64,000 nt of DNA from Lachnospiraceae bacterium A4 (GTDB lineage: Bacteria > Bacillota > Clostridia > Lachnospirales > Lachnospiraceae). The first letter of the stretch is position 1; each line of letters begins with the position of its first letter. Below, one piece after another: positions 9,541-18,909 of this stretch. Location: positions 725,420 through 789,419 of the forward strand of contig KE159538.1 of the NCBI GenBank assembly GCA_000403215.2. The letters are read 5' to 3'. The translations under genes and the position numbers were made by a program. The notes beneath the pieces were generated by a model, which was not told the origin of the DNA, did no database searches, and saw only the letters and a program-made list of their open reading frames with translations.

Positions 9541-9870
9541 TCAAGCCAGATACACCTCCACAATATCGTCAAACAAAATCTTTGTCTGCACAATCTGCAA
9601 TACGCGGCAGGTAAGGTCAAGCCGTGACACGACCCCGGTAACTTTCACATATTCCCCTTCATGATAATAGATGACCGTGGCTAGGATTCCTCTCTGCAAC
9701 AGATGTATTTTGCGGTCAAGTTCCTCAGCCATTTCATCGGACAGGAGAATGCGCGGGACGGTCACGTGCTCTTTTGCCTCGAGTGCCTCAGCAAGTCCGG
9801 TGAGGGCAGCAAAAGGCATAAATTGTTTTGCGCGTTTTTCTGTGGGCATGGGGTAGGGTGGTTTTTTCAC
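9541..9870 (-). CDS. YolD-like protein, partner of the Y-family polymerase
   Basis: This 109-residue protein has the RAKQFMPFAALTG segment and the DRKIHLLQRG...V.YYHEGEYVKVTGVVSRLD region typical of YolD-like proteins. These are usually encoded next to UmuC-type DNA polymerases and are thought to take the role of UmuD in Firmicutes. The start codon overlaps the end of the polymerase gene by 4 bp, a classic translational coupling. A role in damage tolerance is inferred from this context. Confidence 0.85.
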   Translation of the reverse strand: MKKPPYPMPTEKRAKQFMPFAALTGLAEALEAKEHVTVPRILLSDEMAEELDRKIHLLQRGILATVIYYHEGEYVKVTGVVSRLDLTCRVLQIVQTKILFDDIVEVYLA

Positions 9871-11123
9871 GCTCTGTGGCCTCCAATCTGTTTATTGCGG
9901 GTGATGGTCATGGCGTTGTTCTCAAGATTCATTCCTTTTAAAATCGCATTTTTTCCGTATTTTTGTTTGATTTCCAGAACAGCTTTCTGTAGTCTGCGGC
10001 TTCGCTCAAGCTCTTCAAAACGGACATACAGGCTGCATTGGCAGCAGGTCTCAGGGCGGACATCATTGCATGTGATGGTCACTTTCCGAATGGAGAGCAG
10101 GGGATTGACAATCCTTTGGTACAGGGCAGTGACGGCTGGAATGATGACAAAGTCGGCACTGGTTTCAAGGTCGAGCGTCGTCGTGCCATGCGCGTATTCC
10201 ACGACATGAAAACCGGAGTAGCCGATATGCAGTGTGATGGATTTGGTGACAAGGTTTTGGCTCACAAGGTCGAGACACAATAGGTCTGACATTTCTTTCA
10301 CAATCAGTTCCCCATCTTTGAAAGAATAATCTTTCATCAGAACTTGTCCGCTGGAAAGGCTCTGGCTGGCAGGACGGTATGCTTTGATTTCAGCAATCGT
10401 CACAGGCTCGCGCCCCCAAGCGTGGTCGATTAAAAGCTCTGCATCAATGCCAAAAATGTGATATAGGAAATCTTCGTCGGCTTCGGCGAGCTCACGCATC
10501 GTAAAAATGCCATAAGAGGCAAGTTTTTTGGCAATGCCAGCGCCGATGCGCCAGAAATCGGTGAGTGGTTTGTGTGTCCAGAGCTTGCGGATATAGGTCT
10601 GCTCGTCCAGCACACCAACGCTGTCCGGCGAAGGCTTGGCGGTAATGTCCAGTGCGATTTTGGCAAGGTACAGATTGGTTCCAACTCCACAGGCGGCACG
10701 GATGCCAGTCTGGTCATAAATCTCCTGCATGATTCGTAAGCCAAGCTCTCTTGCGGATACGCGGTACAGGCTCAGGTAGGGCGTCACGTCCATAAACACC
10801 TCATCGACAGAGTAGACATGGATATCCTCCTTGGCGACATAGTGCAGGTAGATGCCATAGATTTCTGCGGAGTAGTCGATATATTTCTGCATTCTGGGCG
10901 GGGCGGTGATGTATTGGATTGTATGGGGGATTTCACCGAGCCGGCAGCGGTTCTTGACTCCGAGCTTCTTCATCGCGGGCGTGATGGCAAGACAGAGGGT
11001 GTTGACAGACCGTTCAGGGTCCGCGACCACCAAGTTCGTCGTCATGGCGTCCAGACCGCGCTCGGCGCATTCCACAGAGGCGTAGAAGGATTTTAAGTCG
11101 ATACAGAGATACGTTTTTTCCAT
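9867..11123 (-). CDS. Y-family (UmuC/DinB-type) translesion DNA polymerase
   Basis: This 418-residue protein starts with MEKTYLCIDLKSFYASVECAERG, the conserved first metal-binding strand of Y-family polymerases. The second catalytic motif is VYSVDEVFMDVTPY. Palm and finger regions are followed by helix-hairpin-helix-like DFWRIGAGIAKKL and a little-finger domain. AGGAGG lies 7 nt before the chosen start; upstream codons are discarded for that reason. It copies past DNA lesions at low fidelity and is coupled to the YolD-like gene downstream. The tandem repeats before the start may affect its promoter. Confidence 0.93.
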   Translation of the reverse strand: MEKTYLCIDLKSFYASVECAERGLDAMTTNLVVADPERSVNTLCLAITPAMKKLGVKNRCRLGEIPHTIQYITAPPRMQKYIDYSAEIYGIYLHYVAKEDIHVYSVDEVFMDVTPYLSLYRVSARELGLRIMQEIYDQTGIRAACGVGTNLYLAKIALDITAKPSPDSVGVLDEQTYIRKLWTHKPLTDFWRIGAGIAKKLASYGIFTMRELAEADEDFLYHIFGIDAELLIDHAWGREPVTIAEIKAYRPASQSLSSGQVLMKDYSFKDGELIVKEMSDLLCLDLVSQNLVTKSITLHIGYSGFHVVEYAHGTTTLDLETSADFVIIPAVTALYQRIVNPLLSIRKVTITCNDVRPETCCQCSLYVRFEELERSRRLQKAVLEIKQKYGKNAILKGMNLENNAMTITRNKQIGGHRA

Positions 11124-11157
11124 AGCGCCTCCTTTCTGCCCAAACCGTATTTCCATT

Positions 11158-11232
11158 AAAAAGTATTTTCTATAAAAAGTATCTTCTATAAAAAGTATCT
11201 TCTATAAAAAGTATCTTCTATAAAAGTATCTC
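11158..11232. repeat. 16-bp tandem repeat upstream of the polymerase gene
   Basis: Four near-perfect copies of a 16-bp unit, AAAAAGTATCTTCTAT (first copy with one change), and a partial fifth copy lie within 40 bp of the polymerase start. The unit is AT-rich and contains -10-like words. No classical SOS box was seen in it. Confidence 0.9.
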
Positions 11233-11351
11233 AAATATAGTATGTCCCGTTTTTTTAATTTATGATAATTCAGAGGTAATTATTGAATTAATTCTAAAAA
11301 AAGTATAAAATAGGGAAGAAACAAAAAAATAAATGAAGGGAGATGAGTAAA

Positions 11352-12710
11352 ATGATCGAAAAATTATTTAAACTCAACGAAAACAAAACGGATGTCAAGA
11401 CAGAGGTTATCGGCGGCATCACAACATTTATGACGATGGCGTACATTCTCGCGGTGAATCCGACACTGCTCTCAGCGGCTGGCATGGATGCAACTGCGGT
11501 GCTGATGGCGACCTGTCTGGCATCCTTTATCGGTACGGCTGCGATGGCATTGATGGCAAACTATCCGTTTGCGCTGGCGCCCGGTATGGGGCTGAATGCC
11601 TACTTTGCATTTACTGTCTGCGGCACTTACGGCTATGACTGGCGCGTGGCGCTGCTGGCTGTGTTTGTGGAGGGTATCATCTTTGTCATTCTGTCGCTTA
11701 CAAATGTCAGGGAAGCGATTTTTAACGCAATTCCAAGTGGTCTGAAAAAAGGAGTCAGTGCGGGAATCGGACTGTTTATCGCGTTTGTCGGCTTGCAGGG
11801 CGCACATGTGATCGTAAACAGCGATTCGACGCTCACGACTTACGTAAGCTTTGCAGCGGAATTTCACACACTTGGCATCTGTGCGCTGCTTGCCATTATC
11901 GGAACGCTGCTGACAGCCATACTCTATGCATTGAACATCAAGGGCTCAATCTTGATTGGTATTATTGCGACGTGGATTCTTGGCATGATCTGTCAGGCGA
12001 TGGGGATTTATGTCGCTGATGTTGAGAATGGTTTCTATTCGCTGTATCCGACGTTTGCCATCACTGATTTTAGCGCGCTGGGAGAGACATTTGGGCAGTG
12101 TTTTGTGGGGGATTTCTCCAATGTAAGCATAGCGAACTTTATTGTAGTGCTGTTTGCATTTCTGTTTGTGGACATGTTTGACACGATCGGAACGCTTGTA
12201 GGTGTTGCCACCAAGGCGGACATGCTCGACAAGGATGAGAAGCTTCCAAATATCAAGCAGGCACTGCTGGCAGATGCCATCGCCACCTCAGCGGGCGCAG
12301 TGCTCGGTACCTCCACGACAACAACATTTGTCGAGAGCTCGGCTGGTGTCGGTGCGGGCGCAAGGACGGGTCTGGCGTCTATCGTGACGGGTTTGCTGTT
12401 CTTGGTTGCCATCTTCTTTGCGCCGATTTTTACGGCAATCCCAGGTTTTGCAACGGCGCCGGCATTGATCTTTGTAGGCTTTTTGATGGTATCGTCCATT
12501 GTCAAGGTCGATTTTGATGACTTGACAGAGGCTATCCCGGCATATCTGTGTATGCTCGCGATGCCGCTTGCATATAGTATCTCAGAGGGAATCGCCATCG
12601 GCGTTCTTTCCTATGTGGCAGTGAATGTCTGCTGCGGCAAGGCAAAGAAGGTGACACCGCTCATGTATGTGCTGGCAGTTTTATTTATCTGCAAATATAT
12701 TTTCCTGTAA
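11352..12710 (+). CDS. NCS2/AzgA-type purine permease
   Basis: This 452-residue protein has twelve or more hydrophobic segments and the AzgA/PbuG signatures. These include TFMTMAYILAVNP near the N-terminus, the NYPFALAPGMGLNAYFAFTV segment, DMFDTIGTLVGVATKADM and GTSTTTTFVESSAGVGAGARTG. Such carriers import hypoxanthine, guanine or adenine with protons. The start at 11352 is preferred because GGGAG is 9 nt upstream, whereas the ATG at 11343 directly abuts it. No purine riboswitch was recognised in the AT-rich leader. Confidence 0.95.
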   Translation: MIEKLFKLNENKTDVKTEVIGGITTFMTMAYILAVNPTLLSAAGMDATAVLMATCLASFIGTAAMALMANYPFALAPGMGLNAYFAFTVCGTYGYDWRVALLAVFVEGIIFVILSLTNVREAIFNAIPSGLKKGVSAGIGLFIAFVGLQGAHVIVNSDSTLTTYVSFAAEFHTLGICALLAIIGTLLTAILYALNIKGSILIGIIATWILGMICQAMGIYVADVENGFYSLYPTFAITDFSALGETFGQCFVGDFSNVSIANFIVVLFAFLFVDMFDTIGTLVGVATKADMLDKDEKLPNIKQALLADAIATSAGAVLGTSTTTTFVESSAGVGAGARTGLASIVTGLLFLVAIFFAPIFTAIPGFATAPALIFVGFLMVSSIVKVDFDDLTEAIPAYLCMLAMPLAYSISEGIAIGVLSYVAVNVCCGKAKKVTPLMYVLAVLFICKYIFL

Positions 12711-12812
12711 AATAAGAAGGATAGTACGAAGCGAGAACTGAGAAAGAGACTGCTGGATATGTGAATAAGCATCACAAGTGGTCAGCACACTTGTATAGAA
12801 AGCAGGTTGAGT

Positions 12813-14249
12813 ATGAAAATACGTTTTATAGAGCCGGGAAACAGACCCTACAAACCGACGCCTTTGAATTATTTTGTGTACGACAGATATATCCGAACGC
12901 CCTCTGTCGGACTGAACACGCTGGCAACGATTGTGAAAGAAAAAGTACCTGACACGTTGATGTACAGCGAAGCAATCTCGCGGCTGGTGATGGAGGACCT
13001 TGTGGACGCGGACATTATATTTATCGGTATTTTTACCTTTAATGCTGTGCGTGGATACAAGCTGGCGCGCTATTTTCAGAAAAAAAGCAATGCCGTCATT
13101 GTGATGGGCGGTCTCCACGCCTCGATGAATTACAAAGAAGCAGTGAAATACTGCGACTATGTACTTTTGGGGGAAGGGGACGAATCCATCATAGAGATGG
13201 TGGAAGCTGTGAAACGAAAAGAGACACCTACTTTTCCGGGCGTCGCTTATCGAAAGGACGGCAGGCTTTTTCACACTGGAGAGCGGAAGCCGCCGGCGTA
13301 TTTTGAGACGATACCAGACAAAAATCTGGTCTATCATTATAAGAAAATGGCGGGACACAACACGCTCTGGGGGCAGGTGCATGCCTCCAGAGGCTGTCCC
13401 CACAACTGTGATTACTGCGCGCTGGTGCGTCATTTCGGGCGGCGGGTTAGGACGAGGACACCTGATACTGTGTTGGAGGATATCCGCCAGACAATTGCGT
13501 TTCAGGAGGAAGGGCATCACAGGTTATTGAAGGCATTGTGGATTACCGATGACAACTTTTTTGCGGACCGTGTCTGGGCGATGGAGGTGCTGCAAAAGAT
13601 CATTGACAGCGGCATCAAATATCATTTCACCGTGCAGGCGCGCTGGGAGGTCGGACTGGACAATGAAATGCTGGCGCTGCTCAAAAAGGCAGGTTTTGTG
13701 GAGCTGGCGGTCGGGATTGAGTTTATTGACGATGAATCTTTTGCGCTGTATCACAAGAAAAGCAGCAGAGACAAAATCGTGGAGGCCATACGAAATATTC
13801 AGCGCCATGGACTGAGTGTCCGCGGACTGTTCATACTGGGGGCAGACAATCATACGGTCGGCGCCGGGGACCAGCTTGCAGACTTTGTGATCAAGCATCA
13901 TATCAAGGGCGCACTGATTCAGTGTATGTACTTCGTGCCCGGGACTCCTGTGTACGAGAGCCATAAGGACAGACTGCTGCACGGGGATTGGAGTAGATAT
14001 AATGGCAATGCAGTACATAAGCCAGAGCGCATGACGCCCTATGAGCTGCAAATGGAGTGCATAAAGGCGAGTAGGAAGATTTATTCGTTTCCGAGATTAA
14101 TTCATGCACTTTTGTGGGACGATGCACTTCATAAATTGCTGTTTTTGGGAGAATATTTCTGGCATATGAGCATTCGGGCAGACTTGAAAAAGGAACTTGC
14201 GTATTTGAAGGGATATGGCAGCTTATCTTCTGATTGCCAGAAGAAGTAA
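12813..14249 (+). CDS. B12-binding-domain radical SAM protein
   Basis: This 478-residue protein has an N-terminal cobalamin-binding-like Rossmann region of about 150 residues (IIFIGIFTFNAVRGYKLARYF, VIVMGGLHAS, YVLLGEGDESI). A radical SAM core follows with the cluster motif CPHNCDYC at about residues 195-202. The C-terminal part ends with an alpha-helical DUF4070-like tail. Proteins of this layout do radical methylation, ring contraction or similar chemistry on unknown substrates. The ATG at 12813 is preceded by GCAGG; TTG at 12807 is an alternative. No adjacent gene points to a substrate. Confidence 0.88.
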   Translation: MKIRFIEPGNRPYKPTPLNYFVYDRYIRTPSVGLNTLATIVKEKVPDTLMYSEAISRLVMEDLVDADIIFIGIFTFNAVRGYKLARYFQKKSNAVIVMGGLHASMNYKEAVKYCDYVLLGEGDESIIEMVEAVKRKETPTFPGVAYRKDGRLFHTGERKPPAYFETIPDKNLVYHYKKMAGHNTLWGQVHASRGCPHNCDYCALVRHFGRRVRTRTPDTVLEDIRQTIAFQEEGHHRLLKALWITDDNFFADRVWAMEVLQKIIDSGIKYHFTVQARWEVGLDNEMLALLKKAGFVELAVGIEFIDDESFALYHKKSSRDKIVEAIRNIQRHGLSVRGLFILGADNHTVGAGDQLADFVIKHHIKGALIQCMYFVPGTPVYESHKDRLLHGDWSRYNGNAVHKPERMTPYELQMECIKASRKIYSFPRLIHALLWDDALHKLLFLGEYFWHMSIRADLKKELAYLKGYGSLSSDCQKK

Positions 14250-14279
14250 GGCTGCTGTAGCATATACACATATAGATAG

Positions 14280-14450
14280 AATTGCATTATTAATGATAGG
14301 TTTTTCTATGAATATGGAGAATTTGACAAGGTAGCATATGTCCTATCCAGTGTGAGATATGAGGATCACTGCAATATTCCCGCAGTTATATTTCTTATAA
14401 ATGATGGAAAAGTGATAAGAATTATCGTAATGAATACGGACGATTTTTAA
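14280..14450 (+). pseudogene. Probable gene fragment of about 56 codons
   Basis: This frame is open between two stops and ends in a coding-like segment (SSVRYEDHCNIPAVIFLIND and onwards to MNTDDF). It has no start codon with a ribosome binding site except a late internal ATG. It could be the 3' end of an eroded hypothetical or immunity-type gene. Evidence is limited to codon composition. Confidence 0.3.
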
Positions 14451-14455
14451 TATTA

Positions 14456-14486
14456 ACGCGCCTTTCTGATAAGAAAAAAGGCGCGT
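14456..14486. terminator. Convergent terminator hairpin
   Basis: A 10-bp GC-rich stem, ACGCGCCTTT with AAAGGCGCGT, lies between the rightward fragment ending at 14450 and the leftward lipoprotein gene ending at 14490. A/T stretches flank it, so it may serve both strands. Confidence 0.7.
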
Positions 14487-14489
14487 CAT

Positions 14490-15539
14490 TCAATCATAAA
14501 AATCACAATCATAATAAATATTGATTAGTAGTAACGTGTGTCTCAACATCATATCCCCATAAGTAAAATATATTGCCCTGTCCTCCAATTCCTCTATACT
14601 GCATACATCATATTTTTTTAAATCTTCCGATAATCTATTAACGAATCCAGTCTCCCAGACCTGTTGCATTTTACGCAGATCCGAACTATCATGCTTTTTG
14701 ATACACATCTCATATACTTTATTCATCTCGTCTTTACAACTGTCATAATATTTTTTGGCATAATCGTTTCTTTTTTCTAAATCACCTTCTGTATAATTTC
14801 GAGTCAGATCAATCAGGTATTGTAGTGAATCCATATACTCCTGCCGTCCATTCATATGTTCCACTTTCTCCTGTGATACCTCGAAAAACAGCGTGTTCCC
14901 TTTAATGTGCTGCATTATTGATTCTTCTGAATAATCATGCCATTCTATTTCAGGCACGTTTTTAAATGCTGTTTCCAGTTCATCTGCATCTTCCTTATCA
15001 GCAATTAAATCATCAATATAATATGATGCGCCATCAACATATAGTTTGTTACTGTCCAAAACAGTATACCCTACAAAATACTTTTTTTGAATCCAGTGTT
15101 CAGAAGAACTTGCAGTACCATAACTCGAACCATCTTCTTTTAACTGGAGCATAGACCTATAACCAATAAAATTACCATGTACACCGTCTGTTGTATTTCG
15201 CAAAATAACAAAACCCATATATTCTTCGACGGCAAGTACAATTTCAGGCATACTGTCTCCGTCGAGATCAACAACTGCAAACTGGGAAAATTCCATAGTT
15301 TTATCATTAAATGGTATATCCTTTAGATATCCGTTCATTGAATAGTAAGAATCATATTGGGTATTGCTATGATATACGAAAGTCTCCTCATTGAAAAGAA
15401 CGGATAAAAATGCTTTTTCTGCATTCGAAACGGACTGATCATTGATAGTTTCCAGTTCAAAATTTGATTGAACTCTGTTCCCGCACGATGATAGAAAACA
15501 AATCCCTAATAGTAATAATAATATAAATAATTGCTTCAT
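14490..15539 (-). CDS. Lipoprotein with a C-terminal LprI/DUF1311-like domain
   Basis: This 349-residue protein opens with a 19-residue hydrophobic signal ending in the lipobox LSSC, so it is likely lipid-anchored outside the membrane. A segment near residue 95 (VVDLDGDSMPEIVL) resembles FG-GAP/VCBS calcium-binding loops. The last third (NDYAKKYYDSCKDEMNKVYE...DLRKMQQVWETGFVNRLSEDL) resembles LprI/DUF1311 domains, which in some species inhibit lysozyme. It lies upstream of nothing obvious on its strand; the neighbour to the right is another lipoprotein. Function is inferred only at domain level. Confidence 0.7.
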   Translation of the reverse strand: MKQLFILLLLLGICFLSSCGNRVQSNFELETINDQSVSNAEKAFLSVLFNEETFVYHSNTQYDSYYSMNGYLKDIPFNDKTMEFSQFAVVDLDGDSMPEIVLAVEEYMGFVILRNTTDGVHGNFIGYRSMLQLKEDGSSYGTASSSEHWIQKKYFVGYTVLDSNKLYVDGASYYIDDLIADKEDADELETAFKNVPEIEWHDYSEESIMQHIKGNTLFFEVSQEKVEHMNGRQEYMDSLQYLIDLTRNYTEGDLEKRNDYAKKYYDSCKDEMNKVYEMCIKKHDSSDLRKMQQVWETGFVNRLSEDLKKYDVCSIEELEDRAIYFTYGDMMLRHTLLLINIYYDCDFYD

Positions 15540-15667
15540 TGTTTATTATGATTTTCCTCTTTAATTCAAATCTAATTCCAAACATTTTAATATTAATTCA
15601 GTACCTATTTATCGTCAACATGTCTTATATTAAAAAGAAATTGCAAAATGTAAACCATTATTTCAAA

Positions 15668-16219
15668 TTAAAATCCTGTCACAACACGTATAAAAATTGC
15701 AACTTCCTTCTCTAACCATACGCCATATTGAGGTAGTTCCCATAATGTCCATACTCTCCGGTTTTTAGATGACTGCACTGCCAGACAGGCATTATCATCC
15801 TGCTTATACACAATGATATCTTTATAGCCGGATTCAGTTGTACCAGTCTGTGCTGGTACAGGTGTCCGCACAATCCTGATCCATGTTTCCAAAGAATCAT
15901 TCGGATAAATGTCTGTTTCGCTTGATAATAATATGTTACTCTGGGTTATGTACTCATTTTCATTTTCTTTTATTTCCCTACCTTCTGATATTATCCCTGC
16001 ACCGCCTCTCGGTGCTATCCATGCCAGTGCCTCGACATCGCTGATAATACCAGTAATATCTTCCACCTCTGTATCAAATACTTCGCAGCCCCCTTCCCAA
16101 TTAATAAGGATATTTTCAACATTATTAGTATGTTCCCTGCTATTCTCATCTTCACTTCTGTTACATACACAAAACAACAGAATCATTATTCCTACCAATA
16201 AAATCATTCTTTTTTGCAT
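15668..16219 (-). CDS. Putative lipoprotein of unknown function
   Basis: This 183-residue protein has an N-terminal hydrophobic signal (MILLVGIMILLFCVC) with a lipobox-like Cys at residue 19. The mature part is acidic and Trp-containing and shows no recognised domain. A GGGGG purine tract lies 6 nt before the start. It is in the same orientation as the DUF1311-like lipoprotein, 128 bp away, and both may be cell-envelope proteins. Confidence 0.6.
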   Translation of the reverse strand: MQKRMILLVGIMILLFCVCNRSEDENSREHTNNVENILINWEGGCEVFDTEVEDITGIISDVEALAWIAPRGGAGIISEGREIKENENEYITQSNILLSSETDIYPNDSLETWIRIVRTPVPAQTGTTESGYKDIIVYKQDDNACLAVQSSKNRRVWTLWELPQYGVWLEKEVAIFIRVVTGF

Positions 16220-16369
16220 GACAATCCCCCACCCGTGACAAACTTCAGCATACTGGCACTTTCAGAATCTTTCATTGCCCAGAAATCCTCCTGCGGAATG
16301 GATACCTTTGGTTCCTGTGTTTCGCCATCAGATATGACACTATCCTAAAACAATAGTAACCGTCTCATA

Positions 16370-16978
16370 TCACTGAATCAGATCCGTACCATATAAACTT
16401 GACTTATGATTTGCGCAATTATAACACACTTGATAAAAATATCTTATAACCGAATTGCGGCACTGGCTGTTTTGTATGTGAATATAAATTTTGCAGAATA
16501 TGTAAAATAGGAAATTTCCAAGTAAACAACCCACCACATTTAATATTATATCATTAATATCAAAAAAAACATCAATCAAATGCAATGAAAAGATCATACT
16601 TAACTGTATAAATTCTATTAATGCAGAAAACAGCACTGAAATACCTATTCTAACGCTGTTATTACTGTCTATAATAAATGCCATGAGTATTCCCAGAGGA
16701 AATGTTAACAATAAATTTCCTATTATTTGATATGGCGTATATTGAAATAAATTTGTTATATCTAAATTTATATAATTTGACAGTGTAACATAATAACTAG
16801 CGCCATCTGTAAAAATAGGAAAAAATGCTTTTTCTATAAAGAAATTCAGGTAAATGCCAAAAATTAAGATAAAAAAATAATATTCCTTTTTTCTTTTTTT
16901 TAAAATCCCCTTTATAGCAAAAATAGATACATATATTACATTGATCGGTATATAAAACAAATATCCATATGTATACAT
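16370..16978 (-). CDS. VanZ-like membrane protein
   Basis: This 202-residue protein has five to six hydrophobic segments and VanZ family hallmarks: QIIGNLLLTFPLGILMAF, a SALIEFIQL helix and a DINDIILNVVGCLLG segment. VanZ of enterococci gives low-level teicoplanin resistance, but most chromosomal members have no known role. AGAGGT lies upstream of the ATG. The gene is AT-rich compared with neighbours and ends close to an IS remnant, so recent acquisition is possible. Confidence 0.8.
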   Translation of the reverse strand: MYTYGYLFYIPINVIYVSIFAIKGILKKRKKEYYFFILIFGIYLNFFIEKAFFPIFTDGASYYVTLSNYINLDITNLFQYTPYQIIGNLLLTFPLGILMAFIIDSNNSVRIGISVLFSALIEFIQLSMIFSLHLIDVFFDINDIILNVVGCLLGNFLFYIFCKIYIHIQNSQCRNSVIRYFYQVCYNCANHKSSLYGTDLIQ

Positions 16979-16999
16979 AATTTACCTCTCATTGATAAA

Positions 17000-17127
17000 C
17001 AAAAATTAACATATTGGTGTCCCTTTTCATAGGTTTTGGCGGCTATTTTCCTGTTGGTATTGGCGTTTGCGTTGATATGTGTTCCGTCTATAAACACGAC
17101 TTCAGGGGAAATATAACCGCTTTTCTG
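17000..17127 (-). pseudogene. IS1182-type transposase fragment
   Basis: The minus strand encodes an internal piece of a transposase with VVFIDGTHINANANTNRK, the first catalytic Asp motif of IS1182-family enzymes. An in-frame stop at 17127-17129 bounds it upstream, and no further transposase sequence was found on either side. It is a short relic of a former insertion between the VanZ-like gene and the Rpn gene. Confidence 0.65.
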
Positions 17128-17149
17128 CTATTGTTGATGGGATATTTTC

Positions 17150-18055
17150 TTATACGATTTCATTTTTGAAAACTTCGATTTGTGCTATTGACAATCCGGT
17201 AGCCTGAGCTATGATCTCTGCTGAAATCCCCATTTGAATCAAATTCTTGGCAGTGCTTTCTCGGACCGCCTTTTCTCCCTGTAGCCGTCCGCGCTGTTCA
17301 CCGCGTAGTTCACCACGTTTCTCACCGCGTAGTTCGCCACGCTTCTCGCCGCGCTGTTCTGCCTCATAGATGCTCTGGTTGTAGTCAAGAATGGCTTTCT
17401 CACGGGCTTCGTATTCCAGACGTTTCTGCTCATCTTGGCTGATGATCTGCAACTGGTCATAGGCACTTTTAATATAAGGATCTTTTTCTGCGATCATATT
17501 AAATTCCTCCGTTTCTTCGGCATTGATAAATTTAGCCCACAACTCAACACGGCTGCTGTTTTCTTGCAGCTTCGGGGGAAGCTTTGGCAGTTCTATGACG
17601 TGGAACTCCATCTTGTCCGTGTACTTGAAGTGGCGTGTGTCCTCTAGGATATGGAAGCAGGAGTAAAAATCGTTCTCATTTTCGAATAGTATGAAGTCGA
17701 GAATACTGATGCTTACACATTTCTTAAACACATTATATTTCTGTCCCGGCTTGATCTGGTCTGTGTACATCTTAGCGGCATAGAACAGGGAGCGGTCAGA
17801 CCATACTTTTAATTCAGAGAGCTGGATTTCGGTGTCAATCTCTGTATCGTCATTCATGAGAATCCTGACATCGAGAATGCCAAGCTTGTCATCAGCATGT
17901 GCCTGCCGCAAATATGGATTGAGTATGCGGGTTGATTTGATGTCTGCCGGGTCCAGATGCAGCACAGCAGCCAGAAATCCAGTGCGGGCTTTTTCGTCGT
18001 TCATGATTTCCTTGAAGGCGAAATCAATTTTGGGTTTCATTAGAAAATTGTTCAT
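17150..18055 (-). CDS. Rpn-family PD-(D/E)XK nuclease/transposase-like protein
   Basis: This 301-residue protein belongs to the Rpn/PD-(D/E)XK transposase-like family. It starts with MKPKIDFAFKEIMNDEKAR and has the catalytic-looking LDVRI...DTEIQ stretch. The tail carries a charged RGEKRGELRGE repeat and ends with a small HTH-like IAQATGLSIAQIE segment. Rpn proteins promote RecA-independent recombination and some act in phage defence. AAGGAG lies 5 nt before the start. It is distant in sequence from the three related genes near 57-62 kb, so the window holds two Rpn lineages. Confidence 0.82.
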   Translation of the reverse strand: MNNFLMKPKIDFAFKEIMNDEKARTGFLAAVLHLDPADIKSTRILNPYLRQAHADDKLGILDVRILMNDDTEIDTEIQLSELKVWSDRSLFYAAKMYTDQIKPGQKYNVFKKCVSISILDFILFENENDFYSCFHILEDTRHFKYTDKMEFHVIELPKLPPKLQENSSRVELWAKFINAEETEEFNMIAEKDPYIKSAYDQLQIISQDEQKRLEYEAREKAILDYNQSIYEAEQRGEKRGELRGEKRGELRGEQRGRLQGEKAVRESTAKNLIQMGISAEIIAQATGLSIAQIEVFKNEIV

Positions 18056-18129
18056 AGGGTCTCCTTGGGGTATATGATCTAAAATGCTTCATGTATTTTG
18101 GGCAATCAAAATGTTATTGTATTGAAATC

Positions 18130-18296
18130 GTTCAGCCTTCGCCTTCCTGTTGCAAGGCGTCCTTTGATTTCTGATCATTCGTGTTGTTGTTAAGGACTGC
18201 TGTTGAAACGTATGGTCCAATTTTATCATTTATTATAACACAGTCGGAGGCAAAAAGAAAACCCCTTTACAAGATGGTAACAGTTCAGGCTTCGCC
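18130..18296. repeat. Degenerate copies of the 31.6-kb structured element
   Basis: Positions 18130-18157 match the reverse complement of 31744-31771 at 24 of 28 positions. Positions 18277-18296 match the reverse complement of the same element's right arm at 18 of 20. Both are in the same orientation and flank about 120 bp of AT-rich DNA upstream of the BlaI promoter. They suggest a dispersed non-coding repeat family. Confidence 0.55.
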
Positions 18297-18355
18297 TTTT
18301 TATCTATACCGAATTGGCATTTTTGTATAATGTTGGCAGTATAGAAAATATGTGC

Positions 18356-18408
18356 TTGACAAAAGTGTAAGACTGTAGTAGTCTTTAATTATAGACGACT
18401 ACAGTCTT
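18356..18408 (+). promoter_or_regulatory. BlaI-type promoter and operator
   Basis: A perfect -35 TTGACA at 18356-18361 is followed 17 nt later by a weak -10 at 18379. An 11-bp perfect inverted repeat, AAGACTGTAGT (18369-18379) and ACTACAGTCTT (18398-18408), spans the -10 and start region. It contains the TGTAGT/ACTACA core typical of BlaI/MecI operators. Autorepression of the downstream regulator-sensor pair is the natural reading. Confidence 0.85.
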
Positions 18409-18497
18409 ATTGCTGTGAGCGTACCTGTTGCTTTGGTAGTATGCATATCGAAACAGAAGTTAGAAGCAATTGATTGGAAGGAGATGGAGGTATAAGA

Positions 18498-18872
18498 ATG
18501 GGCGGAGAGAACGATAGGACGAAATTGTTTGATTCTGAATTGAAGGTGATGAATGTCCTCTGGAAAGAGGGTGTTGTACCTGCGAAGCGGGTCGCGGAGG
18601 TATTGAATAAAGAACTTGGCTGGAATAAGAACACGACCTATACCTTGATTAAGCGCTGCATGAAAAAGGAGGCCATCGAGCGGAGCGAGCCAAATTTCAT
18701 GTGCCGTGCGCTGGTTTCGCAGGAGGAAGTGCAGGAGGCAGAGACCAATGAGCTGATTGACAAGGTTTATGACGGTTCTGCTGACAAACTGTTTGCTGCG
18801 CTGCTTGGCAGGAAAAGGCTGACAGCCGGGCAGATCGAGCGGCTGCGGCAGATTGTCGAGGAGGAAAGTTGA
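18498..18872 (+). CDS. BlaI/MecI/CopY-family repressor
   Basis: This 124-residue protein is a winged-helix BlaI-type repressor: FDSELKVMNVLWKEG, then VAEVLNKELGWNKNTTYTLIKRCMKK as the recognition unit, and an EPNFMCRALVS segment. The C-terminal dimerisation helix ends with IERLRQIVEEES. GGAGG lies 8 nt before the ATG at 18498, which is preferred over an upstream TTG. It sits 37 bp ahead of the M56 sensor and behind a matching operator. Inactivation by sensor-triggered proteolysis is expected from the family. Confidence 0.92.
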   Translation: MGGENDRTKLFDSELKVMNVLWKEGVVPAKRVAEVLNKELGWNKNTTYTLIKRCMKKEAIERSEPNFMCRALVSQEEVQEAETNELIDKVYDGSADKLFAALLGRKRLTAGQIERLRQIVEEES

Positions 18873-18909
18873 GCGCCGGAACGTATTGATTCCAGAGAGG
18901 AGGGGGAAA

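Noticed and set aside
11233..11351. Purine riboswitch upstream of the purine permease
   Set aside because: The conserved purine-aptamer core was not found; the leader is simply AT-rich.
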